Assembly (NCBI RefSeq): GCF_000237925.1 | Contig: NW_017386124.1 | Location: 62,001-126,000, forward strand | Origin: Schistosoma mansoni | Taxonomy: Eukaryota > Platyhelminthes > Trematoda > Strigeidida > Schistosomatidae | DNA length: 64,000 nt | Direction: 5' to 3' | In this document: positions 37,301 to 45,202 of the stretch, one piece after another | Layout: every line of letters starts with the position of its first letter | Numbering within the stretch: the stretch's first letter is position 1 | Notes under the pieces: model-generated | What the model was told of the DNA's origin: nothing | What the model saw: the letters and a program-made list of their open reading frames with translations, nothing else | Databases searched by the model: none | Program-made: the position numbers and the translations under genes

Positions 37301-40300
37301 ATGGTGCAGCGGTTCAAAATTCTCATTATCGCTGTCGTGTTTCACATATCCATATCGAACAGCGAGGCGCAGAAAATATTTTGGCAGGTGTTTGTCGGCG
37401 TTGTATTTCCAAGTGATGAATAGTTAGTTCGACAATTAACAGATTATGGGAATCAAACTTCCTGTCATTTCGTTATTTGGGTTAGTGATTGTTATGAGAA
37501 CGATTTTTACTATAAACATGTATGCTGGACGCGTAGGCATCGTCAGCGACCGACGACATCATCAGCACGAAATTATGTTTATTCAAATATCCTGTTTGTA
37601 ATAAATTAGGCGCGCTACTGGTTGTCGATGTTGGTCCCTCACCCATGTTCCTGTGATAGATGGATTTTTCACCGTAATTAAATCATGAATAACTCATAAG
37701 CATGGTATACTACGCGTTGTTCATGAGCGCAGCCCGTATTCCCTTCATGTGACGGTGGATCAAATAGAGTGAATTCGCCCTTAACTGCTGTCGGGAGCTG
37801 CAGCCATTGTAATAATCGATTTCGTTAGTAAAACGAAAATCCAATCATTGAACAGATCGTCTTAAGTATGCGCTTCCATATGTTTGAGCAGACACAACTT
37901 CTAGGTTTGTTTAATTGTTTTCACATTGTCTAATTAATAGGTAGTTTCGAAACATTCATAGCATACATTGTCCAGCTGGGAAGCGAAACAGCGACACAGA
38001 TACGACTTGGATTACAAGGAGAACGTAAAACGGCTCTCTATATAGCCACTGTACTCAATGATTTACCAGTCTTCCACTGCTGTTATTGCTGTGGAGATCC
38101 AAAATATTCTTGGAGTAAATCCAGAGGGGCCCTGAAAACACTGGAAAACATTTTGTGCAGTCAGCGTTGTATAGAAGTTTTTGAGGAACATCAGGAAAGT
38201 GAATGAGTCGTGTCTTATTTGTGACTGGATGATTACCTATCACTCTGCAATATTTAAGTTCTATAACGTATCAAAGTATTTTGACTAGGCAGTAAAATTT
38301 TTACTCTACACTGTTAGGTCAGCCCATATGGGAAAAATCAACGATGTTTACTTTGTGACGAACACTGGTCAACTACAAAATAACCCAGACTTAGGGTTTC
38401 TCTTATTCACTTATTCTAAGTGATACCGTAGTCCTAATGTAAAATAATGGTATCTACGTCTGTAAACTGGGTTCATGTGACTAAGATTGTCACCCGTTTT
38501 CATTATTCACCTGACATTGATTGTAACATAATGGTAACTGGGTGGCAGAACCTGTGTTACGAAAATTAATACTCTGGACTAAAATATTATAGATTTTAGA
38601 TAGATTTCATGGTGTTTTCCTATTGCAAATCAATGTCACACCATTGCAATCTAAAATTCAATCGTTGATTAGTTTGTGCTTGAAAACAGGTGAAAAGATC
38701 CATTTACTGTGGTCTTATTTTGCTGATGGCTACCTAATATACCTATTGATGATTTCATCTCAACGTGTACAAGATTTTTCGTGCGCTGTACTTCGATTAT
38801 TTCCGATATTTTTGTGACTTCTTAATATGCTCATAACACTTAGACAAATAATATTGAGATTTTACGATTAAAAAATGGATTTCTTGAAAACCATAATGTT
38901 ATCATTTACAGTGTTGTCGAGAGTAATTTTCAGCATAGACTGATATCAGTTGGAATCATGAACAACAGCAAACAGTCATTTTGCTTCAATATGAGGTTTT
39001 TCTTTATTTTACGCCTATAAATGTTTATGGGATTGAACTCGTGGTCGTCACAACTAGGCTAATAGCTTTGGACCGACATCTGTTTATGACGAAATGCACT
39101 AACATTATATTTAGAAAGTAATCATATAGAACTCATTAAAATTAATGGTTCCTGTATTTTGATAAGTAATTTGCAATATTGGTGTAAGGTAATTTAATCA
39201 GATTGATGTAGAATCCACTGTCTATTTAAAAGTGTTGCAACTTTTTGTATTATTTCGAAAATTTGAACTAACTATGTATAAATAGAATGATAAATAACAT
39301 TGTGATGTATCTTAGTATTTTCTTTGAGTTTGTGAAGGAAGCCATATTTCGATAATGTAATAAGAAGACGAATATTATCAGAACTATATGATGATATATT
39401 AGCGCAATACATTTCGAACAATCTGATCACACATATACTTGTTAAGAATATTTATATATAAAAATGAGAGGTCAACTAGACTGGAAATGGGAGGTAAGAG
39501 TAGATAAGGACAATAATAATAATAAAAATAATGAGAAAACAATTTAAAGCCTAATCACTCTGGATAATAAGCTAATAGTACCAAGGTAGGTTTAAAGAGA
39601 GAACAAACTGTTTTTGAATATACAAAGGGGGTTTGAATTTGCGTATAGATAAGGCTTCAATAAACCTTAGTATACGCTCTTTTATAGAACACCACAAAAG
39701 CCGAGTTAAGATCAAACTTATATTTATAAAATCCGACTTCCATTTACTTATTTCATGCTCAATGACAAAATGACGTTTGAGGAATTTCTAATAGCATAAT
39801 TTTAATAATTATATATAAATTGAACTATTTGTTTTATTTTGTTATTTAGTTGTACATCTGTTTCGTACAAGAATTGGTAGGGGTATGTACCTGATGTCGT
39901 CAACCAAAAAACTATTATTACCTATCTTAGTGTTTATGGTGTATCAGATTTCATGTAAGTTTACGAATGGAGTTGATTTCTGCTTCATTATTTTAATCTC
40001 TTTTCTTCAAAAACAATAAAATTAGAAGACCCTTGCAGGTTGATGTACAATTGTTCTGTCAATAGAAAATATTTTGCGTTTGAAGCGAAGGTACTGGGTT
40101 CGAGTCCCAGAGTGAACATCAACTCTGGGATGCAGGTACATCCAGCTGACGAATCATAAATAGGACGAAACGCGCGTCCTGGATTCCAATGCTAACCACT
40201 ATCCATCTTTACTTACCATGCTTGTGAATTAGGCTATATCGAGGCAATACGCACAGTATGCACATATGCCAATTAGAGACTGACCAGTTGCAGTCTTAAC

Positions 40301-41935
40301 ACATCAATGAGAAGATTCAAACAAGCAATACTAAATGAATTTATAAGTATAATTTGCTTAAGGTCCCACGCCATGACCTTGTTTGTTCATAGGAATTCAA
40401 TAAGAGATGATGTTTAACTGATTGTTGTTTCATGTTAACTATGGTTATTATCGAATTATTCAGTTTGGCTTTCTTTGCTGCAAGTTATTAATGCACAATT
40501 TCCACGTGTTGCGAAATGTTGCTCTTCGTGTTGATTAGCGCCTGTCTATCCAGTAATAGAACTTCATCAGTGTTTTTGAGGAAACTAGCCCCTTTTATAT
40601 ATGAAATTAATTTTCGGAAACGGTAGATTTTCTATCATCAAAATGACTTTCATGTTCCGTGTGAAAGAAAGTATGGTTTTCTTTGTATGTTGTTGAAACG
40701 TTCCGCTAACCATAGAAGTTAACTTCTTTACTTGTTGTATATTGCTCTCCGCATTTGAAAATTAAATACCATAATGGTTGTAATGGTTACAAGCCAGTGC
40801 CACTTGAGCTGTTAGGTTTTGATTATTTATCCCTTTGATTGTTAGCCACCTACAACTTAGTGTTGTACTCTGTTATTTTCATCATATGTACGTACCTTCT
40901 TAGTGTTTATAAAGTTAACTAAATTCTACACTTTGAAATATATTACTTATATTAAATTTCTTTTTCTCTGTATATTAAGGTCCACTGTTCATGGGTTATC
41001 TAGTAGCTGATAAATTTGGCTTTGTTTTCTCATTTGGTATTTATATTGACGGTATTTACATACCAGAAAGGCTGACTTATTTGCTTGCAGAGGCTCAGGT
41101 AAATAATATCTACATAAATTGCTCATATTTGCCATGTATATTGTTTTCCCTCAACCCCATATCGCATAGACCATACGATTGATATTCAATATAATTTGAG
41201 GCGAACACAATTGTTTTATAGTATAAGCGAAGTGAAATGTGCTAAATTCAGAAGAAATCTGACTAAGTAAATATCATGTCATTCTTGTCAATTTGGTTCT
41301 GTAAGAAACATGGTGTATTTGTGTAACTGCTCATTAATTAAAATGAGCACCGACTTCATCTGACAGTATCATTAGCTGGCATGCAAAAGGTATGATTTAC
41401 AGCCGACTATATACCTATTGAATTACATTAATTTTCTTATTGGAAATGTTTAAATTCAATGGTTACTCAAGACATAGTTCTTTTCACTTTTAAAGATAAA
41501 ACCACATAACTACTCATCGTCCTGTATTACATATTTTTTATTAATTTCGTTTTAAATCCCAATTCACAGCTATTATGGTTTGGGTTATATCTGTTGTTCT
41601 TTACTTATCATTGTGGTCATCGACAGTATGATTCAATTTATCCATTGAATAATGGTGAGCCATCGGAGAAATATTCAAACAGTGTTTATAAAGATGATAT
41701 TCACTCTAATACGTTGCAGATCCGTCTATCAAAACTTTGTTCTTCACCTTCTTTGCTTATTATAACAGTTATTTACGTATCAATTCAATTGGCTTTTAAT
41801 TTTATTTTTGTTTGGCTATCCTATGGTTTTGTAGTGGTGCTTTTAAGTCCAGGACCTGTAATCCCTATATGCGTTGTATGTATTTTATATATCTATTGTC
41901 CACGACCTAATCATGTAAAATATTGTATTCAGTAA
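16170..41935 (+). CDS. TMEM62: TMEM62 orthologue, complete 14-exon gene (membrane-anchored metallophosphoesterase-like protein)
   Basis: I assembled 14 exons by hand: 16170-16337, 16373-16484, 16518-16655, 16689-16734, 17737-17884, 19280-19404, 21115-21240, 22264-22440, 25022-25211, 30562-30675, 36457-36538, 39850-39954, 40980-41098, 41570-41935. Every intron is GT-AG, every junction keeps phase, and the total is 2016 nt, or 671 codons plus stop; human TMEM62 is about 640 aa. An N-terminal hydrophobic anchor (about residues 4-28) precedes a calcineurin-like phosphoesterase domain. Its metal-site motifs are visible: TDLHFS (D59, H61), GD (95), GNHD (137-140), GH (227-228) and CGHLH (254-258). 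A beta-rich middle region (about 289-448) and a multi-pass C-terminus follow. Colinearity with vertebrate TMEM62 holds along the whole length. The start is the first in-frame ATG before the anchor. The substrate of the family is not known to me; membrane location is inferred from the hydrophobic segments. Confidence 0.93.
16373..16484 (+). CDS. TMEM62: TMEM62 exon 2 (D-x-H metal motif)
   Basis: 112 nt after a 35-bp intron. Encodes [10 protein letters not shown], the first phosphoesterase motif with Asp59 and His61, then FFEFCS, which matches the family's EKFCSE. Ends in phase 1 before GTATGT. Confidence 0.92.
16518..16655 (+). CDS. TMEM62: TMEM62 exon 3 (GD and GNH motifs)
   Basis: 138 nt after a 33-bp intron. 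Encodes GDITD (residues 94-98) and ends with WFDVRGNH. The final Asp of the GNHD motif is split by the next intron. Donor is GTTAGA. Confidence 0.93.
16689..16734 (+). CDS. TMEM62: TMEM62 exon 4 (46-nt small exon)
   Basis: 46 nt after a 33-bp intron. It completes the Asp of GNHD and encodes [14 protein letters not shown], matching the family's AFNIPSL...NYY. Ends in phase 2 before GTAAAT. Confidence 0.9.
16980..17531. mobile_element. scrambled non-LTR retrotransposon fragments in TMEM62 intron 4
   Basis: Three pieces of one LINE reverse transcriptase are out of order. 17010-17160 (+) encodes [20 protein letters not shown]. 17185-17330 (+) encodes [18 protein letters not shown], which normally precedes the first piece, then [12 protein letters not shown]. 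17343-17531 (-) encodes [18 protein letters not shown] and RIYNASVRA, from further downstream. Likely the same LINE family as 20550-21020. Confidence 0.7.
17737..17884 (+). CDS. TMEM62: TMEM62 exon 5
   Basis: 148 nt between TTTCAG and GTAAGC. Encodes the block [13 protein letters not shown] and PLNFFG, matching the TMEM62 signature YSFICVDAT...YNFFG. Confidence 0.93.
17885..18481 (+). other. TMEM62 intron 5, nothing else recognised
   Basis: Intron sequence before a SINE; no further feature seen. The rest of intron 5 (18696-19279) is also plain. Confidence 0.5.
18482..18695 (-). mobile_element. tRNA-derived SINE, decayed, with a + strand 5' piece
   Basis: 18482-18638 reads on the - strand as the SINE found at 23012, 46332 and 46605: A-box-like TGGTCTAGAGGTTAAGA, B-box-like GGCTTCGAGTCC, then GAAACGGCCGTTCAGTGCTTCC. 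At 18634-18695 the 5' end of the same family (TAGTGACTGGC) starts on the + strand, so two pieces abut head to head. Confidence 0.65.
19280..19404 (+). CDS. TMEM62: TMEM62 exon 6 (GH metal motif)
   Basis: 125 nt between ATTACAG and GTAGGT. Encodes [14 protein letters not shown] with Gly227-His228, equivalent to SNHTIWFGHFTTST of the family. Ends in phase 2. Confidence 0.92.
20550..21020 (-). mobile_element. LINE 3' end in TMEM62 intron 6
   Basis: The - strand frame 21014-20742 encodes the C-terminus of a non-LTR reverse transcriptase: [47 protein letters not shown]. Then comes a 3' untranslated region ending near CTGAC repeats at 20550. The piece is 5'-truncated. Related copies: 826-1110 and both arms at 34.8-35.8 kb. 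Confidence 0.82.
21115..21240 (+). CDS. TMEM62: TMEM62 exon 7 (GHxH metal motif)
   Basis: 126 nt between TTGCAG and GTAAGT. Encodes AYLCGHLHT (His256, His258), the last metal-ligand motif, then ELGDWRDNR, a TMEM62-specific block. Confidence 0.95.
22196..22213. repeat. (TA)9 microsatellite
   Basis: Uninterrupted TA dinucleotides in intron 7, 50 bp before exon 8. Confidence 0.9.
22264..22440 (+). CDS. TMEM62: TMEM62 exon 8
   Basis: 177 nt between TTCCAG and GTAATT. Encodes [23 protein letters not shown] and FSTHI, all close to vertebrate TMEM62. Ends in phase 2 inside the Arg of STHIR. Confidence 0.94.
23012..23188 (-). mobile_element. tRNA-derived SINE in TMEM62 intron 8
   Basis: On the - strand: TGGTCTATCCATTAAG (A-box-like), GGGTTCGAATCTC (B box), then GGAGTCCCACAATAGGAC, GAAACGG, GTCCAGTGCTTCCAGG. 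The last part resembles hammerhead stem II, core GAAA and cleavage arm. Same family as 46605-46930. Confidence 0.72.
23302..23757 (+). mobile_element. family A retroposon, copy A2 (3'-truncated)
   Basis: Starts CCCCCAAATGCCCTGGTACG and matches A1 and A4 up to CACACAAATCAAATGA, where it stops before the A/T tail. A short internal segment near 23490-23570 is divergent. Confidence 0.8.
23952..24050 (-). mobile_element. GC-rich LINE fragment, reverse copy
   Basis: Reads on the - strand as GGGTAAAGAAGGAGGGTTGGG, matching 36866-36985 on the + strand. It looks like a 5' region piece of a schistosome LINE, from memory of such repeats. Confidence 0.5.
24538..24690 (+). repeat. tRNA-like sequence (pol III A/B boxes), probable SINE head
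   Basis: TAGTCCAATAG fits the A-box pattern TRGYNNARNNG, and AATTCGAACCG about 45 nt later is a degraded B box, with the intervening layout of a tRNA. It lacks acceptor-stem pairing, so it is a tRNA-derived repeat rather than a working tRNA. Confidence 0.42.
25022..25211 (+). CDS. TMEM62: TMEM62 exon 9
   Basis: 190 nt between GATCAG and GTGAGC. Encodes ILVWSLSPI...[10 protein letters not shown] and LPWNTSQW, then HVIEVTAK; a beta-sandwich-like region colinear with the family. Ends in phase 0. Confidence 0.93.
25287..26680 (-). mobile_element. family A retroposon, copy A3 (split by an RTE insertion)
   Basis: The - strand element has its tail at 25287 and its CCCCAAATGCCC start at 26680. It is interrupted at 25612-26471 by an RTE fragment with duplicated target CTAGGTGGACTTT. 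Confidence 0.85.
25612..26471 (+). mobile_element. RTE-clade LINE fragment (5'-truncated, internally deleted)
   Basis: Encodes the reverse-transcriptase core [20 protein letters not shown] and a degraded catalytic box (FEDDLAL where FADD is usual). An internal deletion of about 155 bp after GEALED shifts the frame. The C-terminus continues in another frame: [41 protein letters not shown]. It ends in GTAAGTAAGTAAG. The flanking 13-bp duplication CTAGGTGGACTTT (25599-25611 and 26472-26484) shows real retrotransposition into family A3. SR2/Perere-3-like. Confidence 0.9.
28016..29065 (+). mobile_element. family A retroposon, copy A4, with extra 5' block, inserted in the RTE copy
   Basis: Flanked by the 10-bp duplication AAATCGCAAC (28006-28015 and 29066-29075) inside the RTE reading frame. 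The 3' half from 28534 is family A and ends in an A-rich tail with AAAT units. The 5' half (28016-28533) is not part of copies A1-A3 but was mobilised with it. Confidence 0.88.
28351..28496 (+). repeat. 73-bp tandem duplication (two units)
   Basis: Two near-identical units, each holding ATTTAACAACTATCCAATAG and TTTGTCCATAAAT, in the 5' block of A4. Confidence 0.85.
30562..30675 (+). CDS. TMEM62: TMEM62 exon 10
   Basis: 38 codons between TTTTAAG and GTAAGT. Encodes [15 protein letters not shown], matching DSAGRSKSVHHIFSV, before the C-terminal membrane region. It lies 5.3 kb after exon 9 because of nested retrotransposons. Confidence 0.88.
30676..33474 (+). other. first half of TMEM62 intron 10, nothing firmly recognised
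   Basis: No repeat partner within the window. 31390-31790 looks like a dispersed repeat from memory and ends in a 7-bp hairpin (TGGGGAT/ATCCCCA at 31762-31780). I cannot support it from this window alone. Confidence 0.35.
33486..34416 (-). mobile_element. RTE-clade LINE fragment, antisense, in TMEM62 intron 10
   Basis: The - strand frame 34365-33706 encodes [20 protein letters not shown] (intact catalytic FADD), [17 protein letters not shown] and [11 protein letters not shown]. One in-frame TAA precedes [19 protein letters not shown]. It is 5'-truncated inside the RT (VRQGCL at the right end). The tail is (TAAG)n at the left. Target duplications AAGTTCTTGTA (33475-33485) and AAGTTCTTATA (34417-34427) flank it with one mismatch. 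Confidence 0.9.
34777..35192 (-). repeat. inverted repeat, left arm (LINE 3' end)
   Basis: About 375 bp next to the gap are identical to the reverse complement of the right arm; further out the arms differ at several sites. Both encode [14 protein letters not shown] and [10 protein letters not shown] of the LINE C-terminus. (AGTC)n at 34757-34776 marks the LINE 3' end. Confidence 0.92.
35193..35392. other. assembly gap (200 N) at the centre of an inverted repeat
   Basis: Placeholder gap exactly between the two arms. Confidence 0.98.
35393..35805 (+). repeat. inverted repeat, right arm (LINE 3' end)
   Basis: Reverse complement of the left arm; on the + strand it encodes [21 protein letters not shown], a stop, then [17 protein letters not shown]. 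Confidence 0.92.
36457..36538 (+). CDS. TMEM62: TMEM62 exon 11 (membrane segment)
   Basis: 82 nt between a poly-T TTTTAG acceptor and GTAAGT. Encodes the hydrophobic run [17 protein letters not shown] followed by RRPN. This sits where vertebrate TMEM62 has its membrane segment after the phosphoesterase region. Ends in phase 1. Confidence 0.87.
36866..36985 (+). mobile_element. GC-rich LINE fragment, forward copy
   Basis: Contains GGGCTACTGCCGGTCCCAAG and GTAAAGGAGGAGGGTTGGGC; matches 24050-23952 on the - strand. In TMEM62 intron 11. Confidence 0.55.
36986..39849 (+). other. rest of TMEM62 intron 11, nothing recognised
   Basis: Open frames at 37209-37427 and 38623-38817 were tested as exons and rejected, because exon 11 joins exon 12 in frame without them. 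Confidence 0.5.
39850..39954 (+). CDS. TMEM62: TMEM62 exon 12 (membrane segment)
   Basis: 105 nt between TATTTAG and GTAAGT. Encodes [20 protein letters not shown]. Joining it directly to exon 11 keeps frame and gives nearly the same spacing as human TMEM62, so no exon is needed in the 3.3-kb intron between them. Confidence 0.84.
40073..40340 (+). mobile_element. Sm-alpha-type SINE with hammerhead ribozyme (copy 1, intron 12)
   Basis: Starts near TGCGTTTGAAGCGAAGGTAC, holds the pol III B box GGGTTCGAGTCCC, the hammerhead domain, then TAGGCTATATCGAGGCAATA and ends CAATACTAAATGAA. Nearly colinear with copy 2 at 42251. Sm-alpha SINEs with hammerhead ribozymes are a known schistosome family. Confidence 0.88.
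40131..40192 (+). ncRNA. hammerhead ribozyme domain, copy 1
   Basis: Core CTGACGA (40146-40152) fits CUGANGA, GAAA is at 40167-40170, and the GTC cleavage triplet at 40176-40178. Stem I arms are CATCCAG and CTGGATTCC. Stem II has lost two of four pairs (ATCA against GGAC). Stem III is the very short CGC/GCG without a loop, as is usual in this family. Cleavage would be weak or need dimerisation. Confidence 0.8.
40980..41098 (+). CDS. TMEM62: TMEM62 exon 13
   Basis: 119 nt between ATTAAG and GTAAAT. Encodes [16 protein letters not shown], nearly the same as the FGCCFSFGIFVNG block of vertebrate TMEM62. Ends in phase 0. Confidence 0.94.
41570..41935 (+). CDS. TMEM62: TMEM62 exon 14 (last exon, stop TAA)
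   Basis: 121 codons plus TAA after TTCACAG. It encodes [13 protein letters not shown], a 50-residue polar loop that is longer than in vertebrates, and two hydrophobic stretches ending near ILYIYCP. The last residues are VKYCIQ. Confidence 0.9.
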   Translation, partial: LLWFGLYLLFFTYHCGHRQYDSIYPLNNGEPSEKYSNSVYKDDIHSNTLQIRLSKLCSSPSLLIITVIYVSIQLAFNFIFVWLSYGFVVVLLSPGPVIPICVVCILYIYCPRPNHVKYCIQ

Positions 41936-42222
41936 ATGTTCATTTCTTTCTTTTTCATTTTATACTATTTAAACGTTTGCTTATTCAGTGATGATATATC
42001 ATATTTTTTTCTTGTAGTTAAATGATATTTAACAGAACACATATTTTCCCAAAACTGTGATAAACATACATTTGCATTATTTATTGTATTATCATTTGAT
42101 TGGATCCACTATGTGTAGTTCATTCAAAGCAGAAAATTACTTACATGAAAACAAAACCGATAAGTAATCAGCAATAATTATGACTTTAAACAATGTGCTA
42201 CTCAAACTATTAGATTTAAAGA

Positions 42223-42228
42223 AATAAA
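42223..42228 (+). promoter_or_regulatory. candidate TMEM62 poly(A) signal
   Basis: AATAAA 288 bp after the TMEM62 stop codon. A hammerhead SINE is inserted 22 bp further on, at the expected cleavage distance. AATAAA is frequent by chance in such AT-rich DNA, so this is only a candidate. Confidence 0.3.
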
Positions 42229-42250
42229 ATTACTTAACACTGAGTAAGTT

Positions 42251-42488
42251 CGAGTCCCAGAGTGAACATCAACTCTGAGATGCAAGCACATCCAGCTAAC
42301 GAGTCCCAAATTGGACGAAACGAGCGTCCTGGATCCCACTGCTAGCCACTATCCATCTTTACTTACCATGCTTGTGAATTAGGCTATATCGAGGCAATAC
42401 GCACAGTATGCACATATGCCAATTAGAGACTGACCAGCTTCAGTCCTAACACATCGATGGGAAGATTTAAACAAGCAATACTAAATGA
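42251..42488 (+). mobile_element. Sm-alpha-type SINE (copy 2), 5'-truncated, with 12-bp TSD
   Basis: Begins within the B box (CGAGTCCCAGAGTG) and ends CTAAATGA. Flanked by ACTGAGTAAGTT at 42239-42250 and 42489-42500, a clean target duplication. It lies 315 bp after the TMEM62 stop codon. Confidence 0.92.
42281..42342 (+). ncRNA. hammerhead ribozyme domain, copy 2 (inactive by sequence)
   Basis: Core reads CTAACGA (42296-42302); the invariant G5 is A. Stem II is intact (GTCC/GGAC), GAAA is at 42317-42320, and stem III has a mismatch (CGA/GCG). Loss of G5 is known to abolish hammerhead cleavage. Confidence 0.8.
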
Positions 42489-42500
42489 ACTGAGTAAGTT

Positions 42501-43394
42501 AATTGCATAGCTCATTATGTGGTCATAGAATTGAAACTATGATCTCAAAACTGTTGATTTTATTCTTTACTGTAAAACATTGTGTATTAGTGCAGATCCG
42601 TGATGAGGAACTATCTGAAATTTATTTATTTATTGCTCGGCTTGTGTTTTTAGCGTTTTAACGGGATTACTTAGTATACTAAGTCGGTATCGTTTAGTAA
42701 GTTATTTTACCAACTAGACATGCGAGTTTATCAGAAGAATTGTTCGAACATCTACAACTTATTACAAACAATCGGTCTCTGTCTAATTATGTTATTTCTT
42801 CAGTATACTCCAAGTCACATAGTTCAACGTGTGATCATGTCTCTTATCATAGTCATTAGGTAGAAACCTAGAGAATGGTGTGATATTTTATGCGGTTTGT
42901 TATATACTAATATAGTGATATGGTAAGTTATTGTTTTATATGGATTCTCTATCCGTATTATGCTATTGTTTGTGAATGTCGTTTCATCAAATTACCGCAA
43001 AGTTATCAATATACTGAGCGAAATGCACAAAAACAGTTTGAAAGATCGATAGTCTGATAAACGTCTCATACTATCTGCTTACAATACAGAAGTAGTTGCA
43101 GTTTGGTGTCAAACAAAAAGAATGTACACATTTGCGTGTGTTTACTGGTTGTAGTTACCAACACGACTGAGCCTACTATATACCAACATTTTGAAAGCCA
43201 AAAGGATGTAAATGTCTAATTCTGATAATAAATATGAAGGGTGACAAAAACGTAATATAAATAAGATTATAGTGAAAATTTGTTACCTACAATAATTCGA
43301 ATTGATTTGTATCTTCACAACAAAAGTCAAAAAAAGTGATTTACTTGGAAAACTCAACGAGGAAGTTTGCTTTTATTTACAAAGCTCAAAACAA
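42501..43394. other. AT-rich intergenic DNA, nothing recognised
   Basis: No supported feature. Confidence 0.45.
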
Positions 43395-44410
43395 CTAACT
43401 ATAACTAAGACTTATTTTGATCACTTTTACTGTTTTGGTACTGTTTCGATGCCACCGTAAATTTGTTAGCTGGTAGTTCAAAAATACCAACCGTGGTCGA
43501 GACCGGGCAGTTGTGCCGTTTGTTGTATCCAACTGTAATTTTTGTTGGCTTAAGGATCCGTTATCAAAAGGTGTGACCAGAAATGCGACTTTCAATAGAT
43601 CCTTCAATATCCTTCATTTATTCGGATTGAAGTTAACTACGCCCGAATAGGACTTTGAATATTGTCATAATTACATTTTTTATCCGTGTTAAATGACTGA
43701 CTACTAAAGATTTTGTAAAACGTTTACAAGCTGCTGTAATTGATGTCTGATTTGACCGGGAGTACCTAATTTGAGATATACTTAAGGGTGGCTTTGCATA
43801 GAGATACACACACACCATACGGAATCATGATCCCCCTATTAGCATCTTTAGACTTAAAAGAAATTGGAAACCCACAAGGACTGGTGTCCCAACGTTGTAC
43901 CATCAAAATAAATGGCAGGTGTGGTAACGTCTTTGCCCGGGGAAAGTATCAGGTTGGAAAATGTTGCGGTGGTTCTTTAGCATCCCACAGACCCGAAGTT
44001 AAGAAACTGGTCATGGCCATATAAACATATGCATCTGTAAGCAGGTTGGCTTATCGGAATTGTCCTAGGTATGTTTAAGGGGATGAAAACAAGCTGAGTG
44101 GTCACGTGTCTACTGAGCCTCCTGAACCGTTTGAGGACAGCTGTGGCGATAATTTTTTGTAGGTCTTCAACGTTGATGCTAACCTTGTCAGTTTTGCTTA
44201 GCACAATCTGGCTGAAATCTCCTTGTTGGTTGATAGTGACGATTCAAACGTAGTGACTTGAGAACCAGGTGAGATTGTTACCGCTCCAAGTAATTCTGTA
44301 TGGCTGTCTCGGAAGACGGGAAATCGACAACTATGCTTGAACAAATATGAGGAGGAAAAAACGCAACAAAATGCACCCCTATCTTTGAAAATCCTTTGGT
44401 AGACTCCCAT
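43395..44410 (-). pseudogene. possible decayed coding tract, unidentified
   Basis: Several - strand frames follow each other: 44410-44198, 44204-43977 and 43607-43395. The first two overlap and read on through a frameshift (STNKEISAR, then SKTDKVSINVEDLQKII). Composition is protein-like and GC is higher than the surroundings. I do not recognise a family; a decayed retroelement gag is one possibility. Confidence 0.22.
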
Positions 44411-45202
44411 TCAACGTCACAGAAAACATCAAGTTTTCAAAGTAGGACTGAACTTAATCTTTGATTGGCTAAATAATGCTTGATCTCATCAAGTATCATT
44501 TTATGTAGTTTTCCACAATCAAGTGACTACGTCTACAATATTGAGCCATGTCATGCCGGTCGATGGTTCACACGTTCATTATTGTTGACCTTCCCTGTGA
44601 GTTGCATATTGAGTGTAAACCTTATCAGTAATCATATTATCAGCTTCAAATATCGTCAGGTTATGGACAAATATCACTACACAGCTCTCCAACCAAAATC
44701 ATCGTGACGTTGGTTCTGTTCCGAATGAAGTGGGATTGTAGCGCTCCTGAGATTATCAAAAAAATGATAAAAACCCTCCGGGTATCGACAAATTGAAGGC
44801 AAAATCAAAAACGCGGTAGCAGCAGGTGATCGATGAAAAGGAGTAGTAGTTTAAAAAAATGAAAATTCGTGTGGAGATTATTTAGTGGTGAAACAAGGTA
44901 AACTTATCGTGATGAAGAACGATTTAGTGTGGACTTATTATAACAATTCACACGAAGATACATAGTACTAAACGTCGGCTAATAGCTTAACCTCTGGATA
45001 GTATAAACATTTTGTGCACAGAAATACAAAACAATGATAAAAATGTTATTATTGGTATTATCATTGGTTTAAATATAAAAGTCGGTGACTGATTATGCAT
45101 TAGCGGGCTAATTGATGAAACAGAATTCTAACCATGGAGAAGGAGACTTCCGGGTAGTGATGCAAAATCCAATTTGAAGGTTTTGTCTGTCAAAATCTCT
45201 CC
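44411..45202. other. intergenic DNA, weak repeat signal only
   Basis: 44775-44850 weakly resembles 13030-13110. Otherwise nothing recognised. Confidence 0.35.

Noticed and set aside
37209-37427. Open frame considered as a TMEM62 exon between exons 11 and 12
   Set aside because: Exon 11 joins exon 12 directly in frame with the spacing of human TMEM62. The frame has no similarity to the family, and its possible donor would leave the wrong phase.
38606-38817. Second candidate exon in TMEM62 intron 11, phase-compatible on both sides
   Set aside because: It would insert about 30 residues not present in TMEM62; the direct junction explains the protein fully. It could only be an optional exon.
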